Assembly: GCA_016708785.1 (NCBI GenBank)
Contig: JADJFC010000006.1
Coordinates: forward strand, 194,416 to 258,415
Length of the DNA: 64,000 nucleotides
Source: Bacteroidota bacterium
Lineage (GTDB): Bacteria; Bacteroidota; Bacteroidia; AKYH767-A; 2013-40CM-41-45
Direction: 5' to 3'
Both the position numbers and the translations under genes were made by a program. Below are positions 53,450-62,929 of this stretch, in pieces. Every line of letters starts with the position of its first letter. Within the stretch, counting starts at the first letter, position 1. The notes under the pieces were generated by a model that saw nothing but the letters and a program-made list of their open reading frames with translations, was not told where the DNA came from and did no database searches.

Positions 53450-56029
53450 ATGCGAAATTATGCGATTCTAAGTTTCGGACTGATTTTAATATTGTCCGCT
53501 TGCAAGACCACTGAACAAAAAAAATCAAATGGAAAAAAAGATGAGACAATTTATGTTGTTTCAGCTTATGAAAGTGCTTATACAAGAAGAGCTGATCTGA
53601 TAAATACAAAGCTTTTTCTTACACCGCTGTGGAAAAAAAGAGAGATGAAAGGAAAAGCTGAAATCACTTTCAAGCAACATTTTTATCCTTCAGATAGCGT
53701 CACATTCAATGCTCGCGGGATGACAATAAATTCTGTAACGCTTGTGAATGGCAACGATCGCATTTCGCTCAAATATAATTATGACTCCTTATTACTTACC
53801 ATTCGTCTTCCTCGAACTTATTTATCGGAAGAAATAATTACCGTATCCATTGACTACATTTCAAATCCGGAATCACTGGATATCGGCGGAAGTTCTGCGA
53901 TCAACAGCGACAAAGGACTTTACTTTGTTGATGTAGACAGCGTAGACGATAGCAGGCCGACACAACTTTGGACGCAAGGTGAAACACAAAGCAATTCTGT
54001 TTGGTTCCCTACAATTGAATCACCTGAACAAAAAACAACAACAGAAATTTTTATCACAACTGATTCCGCTTTTAAGACCTTGTCAAATGGCTTGCTACTT
54101 GAAACAATAAACAACAACAATGGCACATTCACCTGGCATTGGAAACAAGATTTTCCTGCTGCTCCTTATCTTGTAATGATCGCTGTTGGCGATTTTGCAA
54201 TTGTAAAAGACAAATGGAATGGCATTGAAGTAAGTTATTATGTCGATCCTGCCTATGAAAAATATGCAAGACAAACATTCGGCAAAACTCCGGAAATGAT
54301 GACCTTCTTCTCGAAATTGCTTGGAATAACTTATCCGTGGCAAAAATACAGTCAGATCGTTGTTCATGATTTTGTTTCCGGCGCCATGGAAAATGTAGCA
54401 GCAGTAGTTCACGGTACAAATATGCATCAGGTTCCGGGAACTTATATAGATGACAACTACGAACACTATATCTCACACGAATTATTTCATCATTGGTTTG
54501 GGAACATGGTTACGTGTCGTTCATGGAGCAACGTTACATTGAATGAGGGTTTCGCCAATTATGCTGAATATTTATGGATGGAATACAAATACGGCAAGAC
54601 AGTAGCAGAAAGTCATTTGGTGGAAGAGCTGCGGATCTATCTGCGTTCGACAGACAAATCCGATCCTGCTTTGATCCGTTATCAATTTGAAGACAGAGAA
54701 GACATGTATGACAGAGTTTCATACAACAAAGGCGGATGTGTTCTTCACATGCTTCGAAATTATCTTGGCGACTCTGCATTTTTCAAAGGATGCAACTTAT
54801 ACCTTACCCAAAATAAATTCTCAAGTACTGAAGCAGACAACCTGCGCCATGCCTTTGAAAAAGTTTCAGGAGAAGATCTGAATTGGTTTTTTAATCAATG
54901 GTATTACAGAGGCGGTCACCCTATTCTAAATGTTTCATACAAATGGAACAATTCTCTGAAGAAAGAAATTATAACGATCAAACAAGTTCAGGATCTCAAT
55001 ACAAATCCTCTTTATAAACTCCCCCTCGATATCGATTTCTATTTTGAAAATTCTATAGAAAGAAAAAAGATCATCGTTACCAAAAATATTCAGGAATTTG
55101 AATTCTCCTTCGATGAAAAACCAAAAGTAGTTTCCGTTGATGCTGAAAGAGTTCTTGTAGGTGCTGTGATAACAGATCGTCCGGAAGAGGAAACTATTTA
55201 CCTTTATGATCACTCGACTCACGTCAGAGATAGAAGTCAGGCAGTGACAACTTTTGGATTTGTTAGTGACGACAATTCCCAAAAATCACAAATGATCAGA
55301 CGCGCATTGAAAGATCCTGCTGAGGTTGTCAGAAAAGAAGCAATAATCTATGCATCAATAATTTTCCAAAACAATCCGGAGAGCATCAAAGAACTTTTAT
55401 TCGATATAGCTTTACATGACTCTTCTACAGAGATCAGAAGCACTGCTCTTCAGAGAATGAAGACCTATTACAAAGCTGAAGAATGTATGCCAGTATTCGA
55501 AAAATGTCTGACTGACAAATCACATCGCGTTGTTGCAACTGCATTTGGTGAGTTAAATGACAAAGATCCTGTCAGAGGAGCCGAAGTTGCTGTCCAACTT
55601 GAATCTGATTCGAGTAGTCAGGTGCTTACAAAACTTGCTACGTATTATGCAGATAATGACACAACGGATCTGATCAGAATTTACAAGAAGGCATTTCGTT
55701 ATGGTGACCGTTGGGATAAATATTCTGTACTTGAAGATGTTGCTAAATATGGTGGCAGCCATTATAACTTTAAAGTGATCAAAGCCTCTATAGACCTCAT
55801 TGCAAATGAAGCACGCGGATCTGCATTCGACCACTACAAAACTATATCCATAGAAGTTTTATCAGAGGTCAGAGAGAAACTTTTAAATTCATCGCTCTCA
55901 TTCGGTAAGAATGAATCGCGATGGCTGAAATATAATAAAGGAATGACCAAAGACGAAATAACATTGGAGCTTGCAGATTTTCAACTCTACATTGAAGGAA
56001 AACAAACTGCAATTACGAATGACAAATAA
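53450..56029 (+). CDS. M1-family aminopeptidase, lipoprotein
   Basis: An 859-residue zinc metallopeptidase with a lipoprotein signal (LSAC). The catalytic signature is complete: GAMEN at 311-315, HELFH with His343, Glu344 and His347, and Glu366 as third ligand (LNEGFANY). The N-terminal beta saddle precedes it and a helical HEAT-like region fills the C-terminus from about 610 (VRKEAIIYASIIF, EIRSTALQRMK). It would remove N-terminal residues from peptides in the periplasm. Its stop codon touches the next gene's ATG (TAAATG). Confidence 0.93.
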   Translation: MRNYAILSFGLILILSACKTTEQKKSNGKKDETIYVVSAYESAYTRRADLINTKLFLTPLWKKREMKGKAEITFKQHFYPSDSVTFNARGMTINSVTLVNGNDRISLKYNYDSLLLTIRLPRTYLSEEIITVSIDYISNPESLDIGGSSAINSDKGLYFVDVDSVDDSRPTQLWTQGETQSNSVWFPTIESPEQKTTTEIFITTDSAFKTLSNGLLLETINNNNGTFTWHWKQDFPAAPYLVMIAVGDFAIVKDKWNGIEVSYYVDPAYEKYARQTFGKTPEMMTFFSKLLGITYPWQKYSQIVVHDFVSGAMENVAAVVHGTNMHQVPGTYIDDNYEHYISHELFHHWFGNMVTCRSWSNVTLNEGFANYAEYLWMEYKYGKTVAESHLVEELRIYLRSTDKSDPALIRYQFEDREDMYDRVSYNKGGCVLHMLRNYLGDSAFFKGCNLYLTQNKFSSTEADNLRHAFEKVSGEDLNWFFNQWYYRGGHPILNVSYKWNNSLKKEIITIKQVQDLNTNPLYKLPLDIDFYFENSIERKKIIVTKNIQEFEFSFDEKPKVVSVDAERVLVGAVITDRPEEETIYLYDHSTHVRDRSQAVTTFGFVSDDNSQKSQMIRRALKDPAEVVRKEAIIYASIIFQNNPESIKELLFDIALHDSSTEIRSTALQRMKTYYKAEECMPVFEKCLTDKSHRVVATAFGELNDKDPVRGAEVAVQLESDSSSQVLTKLATYYADNDTTDLIRIYKKAFRYGDRWDKYSVLEDVAKYGGSHYNFKVIKASIDLIANEARGSAFDHYKTISIEVLSEVREKLLNSSLSFGKNESRWLKYNKGMTKDEITLELADFQLYIEGKQTAITNDK

Positions 56030-57139
56030 ATGAGGCCACTATTATTTTTCATTCTTTCCGGAGTTCTGTCTATCCAAAACATTTTTGCAAGACACGATGA
56101 TTTTACCATCGGCAAATACTCGTGGAGTGTTCGAGGCGATTATGGTTTTTTAATTGCGCATCGTCCGACATTAAAACCACTTCAAGAGCGACATATTCCG
56201 GGCTTCGAAATTTCATTGGCAAAAACTTCCTCAGGGGTAAAAGAATGGGAAAGAGATTTTCTCAATCCCAGCAGAGGGATCACTTTAGCTTTTTTTAATC
56301 TGGGCTCCCAAGAAAAACTTGGAACAGGCATTGCTGTCTATCCGTACATTGACTTTCCGTTGAGCGACAAAAAAAACAATAGATGGGTCTTTCGTTATGG
56401 AATCGGATTAGGATGGGTTGAAAAGATCTTCGACTCCGATTCGAATATAAAAAATGCAGCCATTGGTTCTCATATGAATGGCATCATCCATTTTGACCTG
56501 CACTTTGAACAAAAATTAACCGAGCTTTCAATACTAGAACTTGGCGCCGGAATTACACATTATTCAAATGGCTCATATAGCATACCAAACCTGGGATTGA
56601 ATATAGCAACCGTTAATCTTGCCTATACAAGATACTTCGGAGAGAAAACTGCAATTGATCGTACACCTGTAATTGCAAAAGAGAAATTTCATAGCTGGCA
56701 ATTATATGTTGCCGGCGGATTAAAAAAGATCTATCCGCCCGAAGGAAAACAATTTCAAATTGCTGTGGCTTCATTCTCAAGAATGCAGTCGATTGGAAAT
56801 AAAAGTAACTGGGGAATTAACTTAGATAACTTTTACGACAATTCACTTTCCGAGAAAATGGAAAGGAATGGCGAAGAGCTAAAAGGATTTACCGACAATC
56901 TTCGTGTTGGATTGTCAGGGTCATATGAATTGATGGCCGGAAAGACAGGTCTGCTTTTCAACATGGGATTCTATGTCTACTCACGATGGAAAGAAGATGG
57001 CAACGTTTATCAACGTATATGCGTGAGGCAGTATTTCAACAAAATGTTTCTTTGCATGAATTTGAAAACGCATTATGCGCGGGCAGACTTTGTTGAATTC
57101 GGAATCGGAACTACATTATCATCATCAAAACAACATTGA
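56030..57139 (+). CDS. PagL/acyloxyacyl hydrolase-like outer-membrane barrel
   Basis: A 369-residue protein with a signal peptide (ending IFARHD) and a barrel of beta strands. The PagL-type active-site segment is HYSNGSYSIPNLGLN with His177 and Ser179. PagL-family enzymes remove a 3-O acyl chain from lipid A. A third catalytic residue (Glu) was not located. The gene begins directly after the M1 stop, so the two are translationally coupled. The C-terminal third is longer than classical PagL. Confidence 0.75.
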   Translation: MRPLLFFILSGVLSIQNIFARHDDFTIGKYSWSVRGDYGFLIAHRPTLKPLQERHIPGFEISLAKTSSGVKEWERDFLNPSRGITLAFFNLGSQEKLGTGIAVYPYIDFPLSDKKNNRWVFRYGIGLGWVEKIFDSDSNIKNAAIGSHMNGIIHFDLHFEQKLTELSILELGAGITHYSNGSYSIPNLGLNIATVNLAYTRYFGEKTAIDRTPVIAKEKFHSWQLYVAGGLKKIYPPEGKQFQIAVASFSRMQSIGNKSNWGINLDNFYDNSLSEKMERNGEELKGFTDNLRVGLSGSYELMAGKTGLLFNMGFYVYSRWKEDGNVYQRICVRQYFNKMFLCMNLKTHYARADFVEFGIGTTLSSSKQH

Positions 57140-57148
57140 AAAAAGATC

Positions 57149-57880
57149 ATGCGTAAATTATTCCTGCTTTCTTTACTTCTGTTTTCATTTACGAATTGTT
57201 CGAAAGATCATGCATTTGATTGCTTAAAAAGTACGGGCGATGAAATTACTGAGAACCGACACACTGATAATTTCAACAAACTCAATTTGCACGACAATGT
57301 AGACATCATACTGTACTCAGATACGACACCGTTTGTAATTGTAACAGCAGGCGAGCATCTCATCAGTGGAATTATTACGGAAGTGGATAATCACACGCTT
57401 TACATTCGTAATGAAAACAGATGTAACTGGACCAGAAGTTTCAAAAATAAATTCACAGTGAAAGTTGGCATACGTAATCCGGAGCATATTGAAATTTACG
57501 ATTCAGGAGATATTACTTGTGCTGATACTATTCGGACAGAAAATTTCCTATTTGATTCCTGGAATGCATCGGGAAGTTTTCACTTGCTATTTAACAACGA
57601 GAAATCCTATATAAACAACAGCACCGGTCGGCCTGATTTTCATGCAGCGGGAAAAACCAATGTTGTTTTAGCCTATATGAATGATATTGCAACGCTTGAT
57701 TTTTCTGAATTGAGAACCGAATTGTTTTACATTACTTCATCAACAACCGGTGATTGCAAAATAAATGTCGATAAAGAACTTCAGGCGAAATTAACTTATA
57801 CTGGGGATGTTTATTATACGGGGAGTTTGTATAAGGTAGACCAGGAAGTTTCGGGAAGCGGTAGACTGATACGTTATTAG
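57149..57880 (+). CDS. Head-GIN domain (DUF2807) lipoprotein
   Basis: A 243-residue protein with lipobox FTNC. The GIN-like body starts FNKLNLHDNVDIILYSDTT, continues with solenoid turns (DSGDITCADT, NASGSFHLLF, TSSTTGDCKI) and ends SGSGRLIRY. The function of the family is unknown. It is third in the M1-PagL operon (9-nt gap) and is a second example of this family in the window. It converges on rnhA with a 38-bp hairpin between. Confidence 0.8.
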   Translation: MRKLFLLSLLLFSFTNCSKDHAFDCLKSTGDEITENRHTDNFNKLNLHDNVDIILYSDTTPFVIVTAGEHLISGIITEVDNHTLYIRNENRCNWTRSFKNKFTVKVGIRNPEHIEIYDSGDITCADTIRTENFLFDSWNASGSFHLLFNNEKSYINNSTGRPDFHAAGKTNVVLAYMNDIATLDFSELRTELFYITSSTTGDCKINVDKELQAKLTYTGDVYYTGSLYKVDQEVSGSGRLIRY

Positions 57881-57893
57881 ATAATTCTTTTTC

Positions 57894-58019
57894 AACACTA
57901 AGAACACAAGAACACAATGAGAGCACGGAATTTTCTTAGCTGAAATTAGAGAAACTTTAGTTGAGCAAGATTATACACAACATTCCGTGATCTCATTGTG
58001 TTCTTGTGTTCTTAGTGTT
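57894..58019. repeat. 38-bp hairpin, CAC-spaced family (copy 3), abutting rnhA
   Basis: The arms at 57894-57931 and 57982-58019 match at 37 of 38 positions. The arm is AACACTAAG, AACACAAG, AACACAATGAGAG, CACGGAAT. The loop of 50 nt is not symmetrical. The right arm ends on the first base of the rnhA stop codon. Compared with copies 1 and 4 the middle word is AACACAATGAG instead of TTCACAAAAGTC. Confidence 0.95.
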
Positions 58020-58471
58020 TAACTCACCCTCTCATACTCCACATCAACCTTCAACTTGGATTGCATAGCCGCAGCAACCGCTAATTCATCGCAGCGATTA
58101 TTTTCTGCATTGGTTGCATGACCTTTTACCCATACAAATTTTACATGATGCTTCCGGTAAATTCTTAAAAAGCGCATCCACAGATCAGGATTTTTTTTGC
58201 CGATGTAATTTTTTTTCTCCCATCCAAATACCCATTTCTTCTCAACGGAATCAACGACATATTTTGAATCGGAATAGATCGTCACACGTTCACCTTCTGC
58301 TTTCAATGCTTCAAGCGCAACGATGACACTCAGCAATTCCATTCTGTTATTGGTCGTAAGTCGAAATCCTTCTGAGAGTTCTTTACGGTGATGTCCTTTG
58401 ATGAGCACAACTCCATAACCTCCCGGCCCCGGATTACCTCTTGAACTTCCGTCTGTATAAATGCTTATCAT
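58019..58471 (-). CDS. rnhA: Ribonuclease HI
   Basis: It cleaves RNA in RNA-DNA hybrids. The acidic active site is intact: Asp7 (YTDGSSRGNPGPGG), Glu45 (NNRMELL), Asp68 (IYSDSKYV) and Asp128 (CDELA), with His118 in the flexible loop (VKGHATNAENNRCDE). Length 150, the family norm. It is followed by a long hairpin and lies 10 nt from the stop of kbl, on the same strand and probably the same transcript. Confidence 0.96.
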   Translation of the reverse strand: MISIYTDGSSRGNPGPGGYGVVLIKGHHRKELSEGFRLTTNNRMELLSVIVALEALKAEGERVTIYSDSKYVVDSVEKKWVFGWEKKNYIGKKNPDLWMRFLRIYRKHHVKFVWVKGHATNAENNRCDELAVAAAMQSKLKVDVEYERVS

Positions 58472-58481
58472 ATTTCGCGAA

Positions 58482-59672
58482 TCAGGATTTAATGACTCCT
58501 AATTCTTTTCCGATCTTAGTGAAAGCTGCAATTGCTTTATCAAGATGCGACTTATCATGGCCGGCAGAAATTTGTACGCGGATTCTTGCATTGCCTTTTG
58601 CAACCACAGGATAGAAAAATCCGACGACGTAAATACCTTCTTCCAATAATTTAGAAGCGAAATCCTGAGCCAGCTTTGCTTCATACAACATGATAGGAAC
58701 AATTGGATGCTCGCCCGGCTTGATATCAAATCCGGCCTTAGTAATTTGCTCACGGAAGTATTTTGTATTCTCCCATAATTTATCTCTCAACTCCGTTGTC
58801 TCTTGAAGCATATCAATCACTGCAATCGATGCACCAACAATACTTGGCGCTAATGAATTCGAAAATAAATACGGACGTGAACGCTGACGAAGTAGTTCGA
58901 TGATCTCTTTTTTGCCGCTGGTAAATCCGCCCATGGCTCCACCTAATGCCTTACCAAGTGTTCCTGTGATGATGTCAATTCTTCCCATTACATTGCGATG
59001 TTCATGCGTTCCTCGTCCTGTCTTGCCCATAAATCCGGAAGCATGACATTCGTCGATCATGATGAGTGCATTGTATTTATCAGCCAGTTCACAGATCTTA
59101 TCAAGTTGTGCAATTGTTCCATCCATACTGAATACACCATCGGTTACGATCATGCGATGACGAAGATTCTGAGTTTCGATCAGCACTTTCTCCAGCTCTT
59201 CCATGTTGTTATGCTTGTAACGCATTCGTTGCGCTTTGCACAAACGAACGCCATCGATAATGGAAGCATGATTCAATTCGTCGCTAATGATTGCATCTTG
59301 CTCGTTCAACAATGGCTCGAACACTCCACCGTTTGCATCAAATGCTGCCGCATAAAGAATAGTGTCTTCTGTTCCGAGAAAAGAAGAGATCTTCGCTTCC
59401 AATTCTTTGTGTATGTCCTGCGTACCGCAGATAAAACGTACTGATGACATTCCATAACCGTGAGTATCGATTGCTTTTTTTGCGGCTTCGATTACTTTCG
59501 GATGCGATGACAATCCGAGGTAATTATTCGCGCAAAAGTTGATGACGGGTTTTCCGTTGGCGATTATATCGGCGCCTTGCGGACTGGAGATGATTCGTTC
59601 TTGTTTGTATAAGCCGGCGGATTTGATTTCTTCGAGCTCCTTTTGGAGGACTGGTTTTAATGTGTCGTACAT
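58482..59672 (-). CDS. kbl: Glycine C-acetyltransferase (2-amino-3-ketobutyrate CoA ligase)
   Basis: A PLP enzyme of 396 residues that splits 2-amino-3-oxobutanoate into glycine and acetyl-CoA in threonine breakdown. The PLP-binding lysine is Lys241 (TGTLGKALGGAMGG). Other marks are NFCANNYLGLSSHP, HGYGMSSVRFICGT and IDECHASGFMG. These distinguish it from the related BioF and serine palmitoyltransferase families. No threonine dehydrogenase gene lies next to it. Confidence 0.93.
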   Translation of the reverse strand: MYDTLKPVLQKELEEIKSAGLYKQERIISSPQGADIIANGKPVINFCANNYLGLSSHPKVIEAAKKAIDTHGYGMSSVRFICGTQDIHKELEAKISSFLGTEDTILYAAAFDANGGVFEPLLNEQDAIISDELNHASIIDGVRLCKAQRMRYKHNNMEELEKVLIETQNLRHRMIVTDGVFSMDGTIAQLDKICELADKYNALIMIDECHASGFMGKTGRGTHEHRNVMGRIDIITGTLGKALGGAMGGFTSGKKEIIELLRQRSRPYLFSNSLAPSIVGASIAVIDMLQETTELRDKLWENTKYFREQITKAGFDIKPGEHPIVPIMLYEAKLAQDFASKLLEEGIYVVGFFYPVVAKGNARIRVQISAGHDKSHLDKAIAAFTKIGKELGVIKS

Positions 59673-59709
59673 TGGAAATTAAATTAAGTGTTCTGTGATT
59701 ACGTAAGAT

Positions 59710-59787
59710 ATTCCGTGGACTTTTGTGAACTTGTGCTCTTGTGTTAAAAAAACACTTAGAACACAAGTTCACAAAAGTCCACGGAAT
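59710..59787. repeat. 36-bp hairpin, CAC-spaced family (copy 4), abutting a GxxExxY gene
   Basis: The arms at 59710-59745 and 59751-59787 match apart from one indel and one C/T change, over a 5-nt A loop. The right arm is CACTTAGAA, CACAAGTT, CACAAAAGTC, CACGGAAT, nearly identical to copy 1 at 18521. The arm ends at 59787 and the GxxExxY stop codon is 59788-59790. Confidence 0.96.
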
Positions 59788-60195
59788 TTACTCCGGTAAA
59801 GAAGCAAAAAATTCATTTACAAACGTTAAACTTCCGGATACAATATTTTTAGAATTAAAATTGATTAAAAGACCTTTTGGCTTTTGGGCTAATTTCATAT
59901 ACGTTAAAATCTGAGACGTAAAAATTGGATTTAAGGCTTCAACTGCCTTTAATTCCACTATTACTAAATCATTTACTATCAGATCTAATCTCAATTTATT
60001 TGAAATTTTGTCTCCTTTATAATAAAGAGGAACGTTTTGCTCGATTTCCAGATTATATCCTCTCCTTTTCAACTCATTTATCATACATTCCTGATAAACA
60101 GATTCTAATAAACCAGGCCCGAGAAACTTATTAACCTCAATTGCACAACCCATTATTCCATAAGCAATTTCATTGACATTATTTTTTGTTACCAT
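59788..60195 (-). CDS. GxxExxY protein (PD-(D/E)XK_3 family), copy 2
   Basis: A 135-residue protein with GPGLLESVYQECM at about 27-39, then the nuclease-fold residues RLDLIV (Asp) and IVELKA (ExK), and the tail KPKGLLINFN. It clearly resembles the copy at 26668-27045 in every motif but is diverged. The active-site residues look intact. Its stop codon is directly followed by a 36-bp hairpin. Gene neighbours are kbl and an MMPL transporter, so there is no metabolic context. Confidence 0.88.
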   Translation of the reverse strand: MVTKNNVNEIAYGIMGCAIEVNKFLGPGLLESVYQECMINELKRRGYNLEIEQNVPLYYKGDKISNKLRLDLIVNDLVIVELKAVEALNPIFTSQILTYMKLAQKPKGLLINFNSKNIVSGSLTFVNEFFASLPE

Positions 60196-60317
60196 AAAAT
60201 TAAAATTTAAGCAAAACTATTATAGTCCTGAAATCCTTACAACCAATATAATAGAAGAAATGGCGTATTACTTATCCAATTTTTTCTACATTTATCCATC
60301 TTTCAAACAGACCTTTT

Positions 60318-62714
60318 ATGCTCGAAGCTGCTGCACGTATAATATTAAGATACAGACTAATATCCCTTATCGTCCTGTTGGTACTAACCGGATTTATGGT
60401 GTATATGGCCACCTTCGTGAAGTTGTCTTATGAAGGTGCCAAGATCCTTCCGCCGACTGATTCGACCTATGCACAGTATTTAAAGTTCAAAGAGAAATTC
60501 GGCGAAGACGGGACCGTAATGGTCATCGGATTTCAAAGCGATAGCATCTGGCAACAAAATGTGCTAGCCGACTGGTACGATTTAACAAATGAAGTAAAGG
60601 CAATCGAAGGAATTCAGGAAGTAATCTCAATTGCACGAGCTTTTCATGTAACACGTAATGACAGTCTGCACAAATTAGATTTCAAGCCACTCATTAAATC
60701 CAGACCGACAACACAAGCCGAAGTTGATAGTCTGAAAGAAGAAATTGCCAATTTGCCTTTCTATCAAGGACTACTTTATAATCCGGATACGAAGGTGACA
60801 TTGATGGCCATTACTCTCGATCAAGCGAAACTGAATACGAAGAGCCGGATTGACATTGTAAATACAGTGAAAGAAATGAGCGAAAAATTTGCTGTTGCTC
60901 ATCACATCGATCTGCATTACTCGGGATTACCATACATCAGAACAGCTGTCTCTCAGAAGATCCTTGCGGAAATGAAAATGTTCATGGTGCTTGCCATTGT
61001 TGTGACGGCATTCATTCTTTTTGTTTTCTTCAGAAGTTTTTACGCCGTACTTTTCCCTATGATCGTCGTCATTCTCGGTGTGATCTGGTCATTTGGGACA
61101 CTGGAATTATTTGGATTTAAGATTACTATTCTCACGAGTCTTATTGCTCCATTGATCATTGTAATTGGTTTGCCGAATTGCATTTTGTTGTTGAATAAAT
61201 ATCAACAGGAATTTGCAAAGCATGGCAACAAAGTAAAAGCACTTGCGCGCTCGATTTACAAGATCGGCGTCTCGACTTTCTTTGCTAATCTTACGACAGC
61301 AATCGGATTTCTAGTATTTGCATTTACTCATAGCGACGTATTGATCGAATTTGGAATCATCGCTTCTATCAATGTAATGATCACGTATTTGATCTCGCTT
61401 GTGTTAATTCCGCTTGTGTTCAGTTACCTTCCGCCGCCATCGCCGAAGCAGATGAGTCATCTCGAAAGAAAAACGTTGAACAAAATTCTCGACAAGATCG
61501 ATCACTGGGTGCATGCTTATCGTCCGAGAATTTATTTCACTGTCATTACTCTGATCGTTGTTTGTGTAATTGGAATGATGCGTATCACTACAGTTGGATT
61601 TGTAGTCGATGATCTTCCGAAAAAAGATGTCATCTATAAAGACCTTAAATTCTTCGAATCTAATTTCAGAGGTGTTCTTCCCTTTGAGATAACTGTCGAT
61701 ACAAAGAAACCGAAAGGCGCAATGGATCTCAAGACGCTATACAAGATCAATCGTGTTCAGAAAGTACTTGCTAATTATCCTGAATTCAGTGAGCCGGTTT
61801 CAGTTGCAGAAGGAGTAAAGTTTTCATATCAGGGATTGAATGATAACAATCCGAAGTATTACATCATTCCAAATATTCAAGAGCTTGGACGACTTGCGGG
61901 ATATGTAACAGAAGCGAAAAGCAATGAACGGATGTTTAAGTCGATTCTTGACAGTACCAAGCAAACGACACGTATCAGTTTTCAGGTAGCTGATATCGGC
62001 TCGATAAAGATGAAAGCACTACTCGAAGAAATTCGTCCACGCATTGATAGCATTTTCGACCCGAATGTTTACAATGTAAAGCTTACCGGAAATTCAATCA
62101 TCTTTCTGAAGAATAACGATTACTTGTTATTGAATCTGAAAGAGAGCATTCTTCTTGCCATATTATTCATTGGCTCAGTGATGTTTTTTTTGTTTATGTC
62201 ATTTAGAATGGTTGTGATCGCATTGATCCCGAGTATGACGCCTTTGTTACTTACAGCAGCGATGATGGGTTATTTCAACATACCATTGAAGCCATCAACA
62301 ATATTAATTTTCTCCATTGCATTTGGAATTGCATCTGATGGCACGATGTATTTTCTAACGAAGTACAGACAAGAACTACGCAGACATGGCGGAAGTATTT
62401 CGAAGACCGTTTCGAATGCCATCTATGAAACCGGACCGGGCATGATCTATACTGCTGTGATTTTATTCTCCGGCTTCTTCATTTTTACTGCATCCAGTTT
62501 CGGTGGAACATCTGCACTCGGTGTTTTAATTTCTATTACACTTCTCATTGGAATGATCAGTAATCTTGTCTTCTTACCTTCTCTGCTACTCTCGCTTGAA
62601 AAAAGAATTATCACTCGAGCATTTATGAAGGAGCAAATGATCTGGATGTTTGATGAGGATGAGGATGTGGAGTTGGATGATTTGCAGATACGGAGGATTG
62701 TTGACGAAGAGTAA
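60318..62714 (+). CDS. MMPL/RND-superfamily transporter
   Basis: A 798-residue inner-membrane protein made of two halves, each with one helix, a large periplasmic loop and five more helices, 12 in all. The second half begins near ISFTVITLIVV-type segment (IYFTVITLIVVCVIGMMRIT). RND-like signatures include TTAIGFLVFAFTHSDVLIEF in the first half and GGTSALGVLISITLLIGM in the second. Such proteins move lipids or hydrophobic compounds, and in Bacteroidota the cargo is mostly unknown. No membrane-fusion or outer-membrane partner is adjacent. Confidence 0.85.
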   Translation: MLEAAARIILRYRLISLIVLLVLTGFMVYMATFVKLSYEGAKILPPTDSTYAQYLKFKEKFGEDGTVMVIGFQSDSIWQQNVLADWYDLTNEVKAIEGIQEVISIARAFHVTRNDSLHKLDFKPLIKSRPTTQAEVDSLKEEIANLPFYQGLLYNPDTKVTLMAITLDQAKLNTKSRIDIVNTVKEMSEKFAVAHHIDLHYSGLPYIRTAVSQKILAEMKMFMVLAIVVTAFILFVFFRSFYAVLFPMIVVILGVIWSFGTLELFGFKITILTSLIAPLIIVIGLPNCILLLNKYQQEFAKHGNKVKALARSIYKIGVSTFFANLTTAIGFLVFAFTHSDVLIEFGIIASINVMITYLISLVLIPLVFSYLPPPSPKQMSHLERKTLNKILDKIDHWVHAYRPRIYFTVITLIVVCVIGMMRITTVGFVVDDLPKKDVIYKDLKFFESNFRGVLPFEITVDTKKPKGAMDLKTLYKINRVQKVLANYPEFSEPVSVAEGVKFSYQGLNDNNPKYYIIPNIQELGRLAGYVTEAKSNERMFKSILDSTKQTTRISFQVADIGSIKMKALLEEIRPRIDSIFDPNVYNVKLTGNSIIFLKNNDYLLLNLKESILLAILFIGSVMFFLFMSFRMVVIALIPSMTPLLLTAAMMGYFNIPLKPSTILIFSIAFGIASDGTMYFLTKYRQELRRHGGSISKTVSNAIYETGPGMIYTAVILFSGFFIFTASSFGGTSALGVLISITLLIGMISNLVFLPSLLLSLEKRIITRAFMKEQMIWMFDEDEDVELDDLQIRRIVDEE

Positions 62715-62774
62715 TTTCCAATACAGCATTTATTCTTTCATAAACCCCCTCTGATTCTGCAGAAAAAAAGAAAA

Positions 62775-62814
62775 TCTGCGGTTATTCTGCGAGTTCAGCG
62801 TATTCTGCGGGAAA
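62775..62814. repeat. Solo half-arm, GCAGAA family (copy 6, opposite orientation)
   Basis: TCTGCGGTTATTCTGCGAGT, then TCAGCGTATTCTGCGGGAAA. It is the reverse-complement orientation of the other solo arms. A short TTCTGCAGAA lies just upstream, too small to be a second arm. It is located between the MMPL gene and rfbA. Confidence 0.88.
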
Positions 62815-62929
62815 CTTAACTGAAAACCCCATAGGCTATTAGTACCTAAAATTAGGCTACAACTCGATTTTTGCTTATTTTCGAAGTGTTGTATTTTAGC
62901 CCAAAAGGCCCAATTTCATCCAAAAACAC

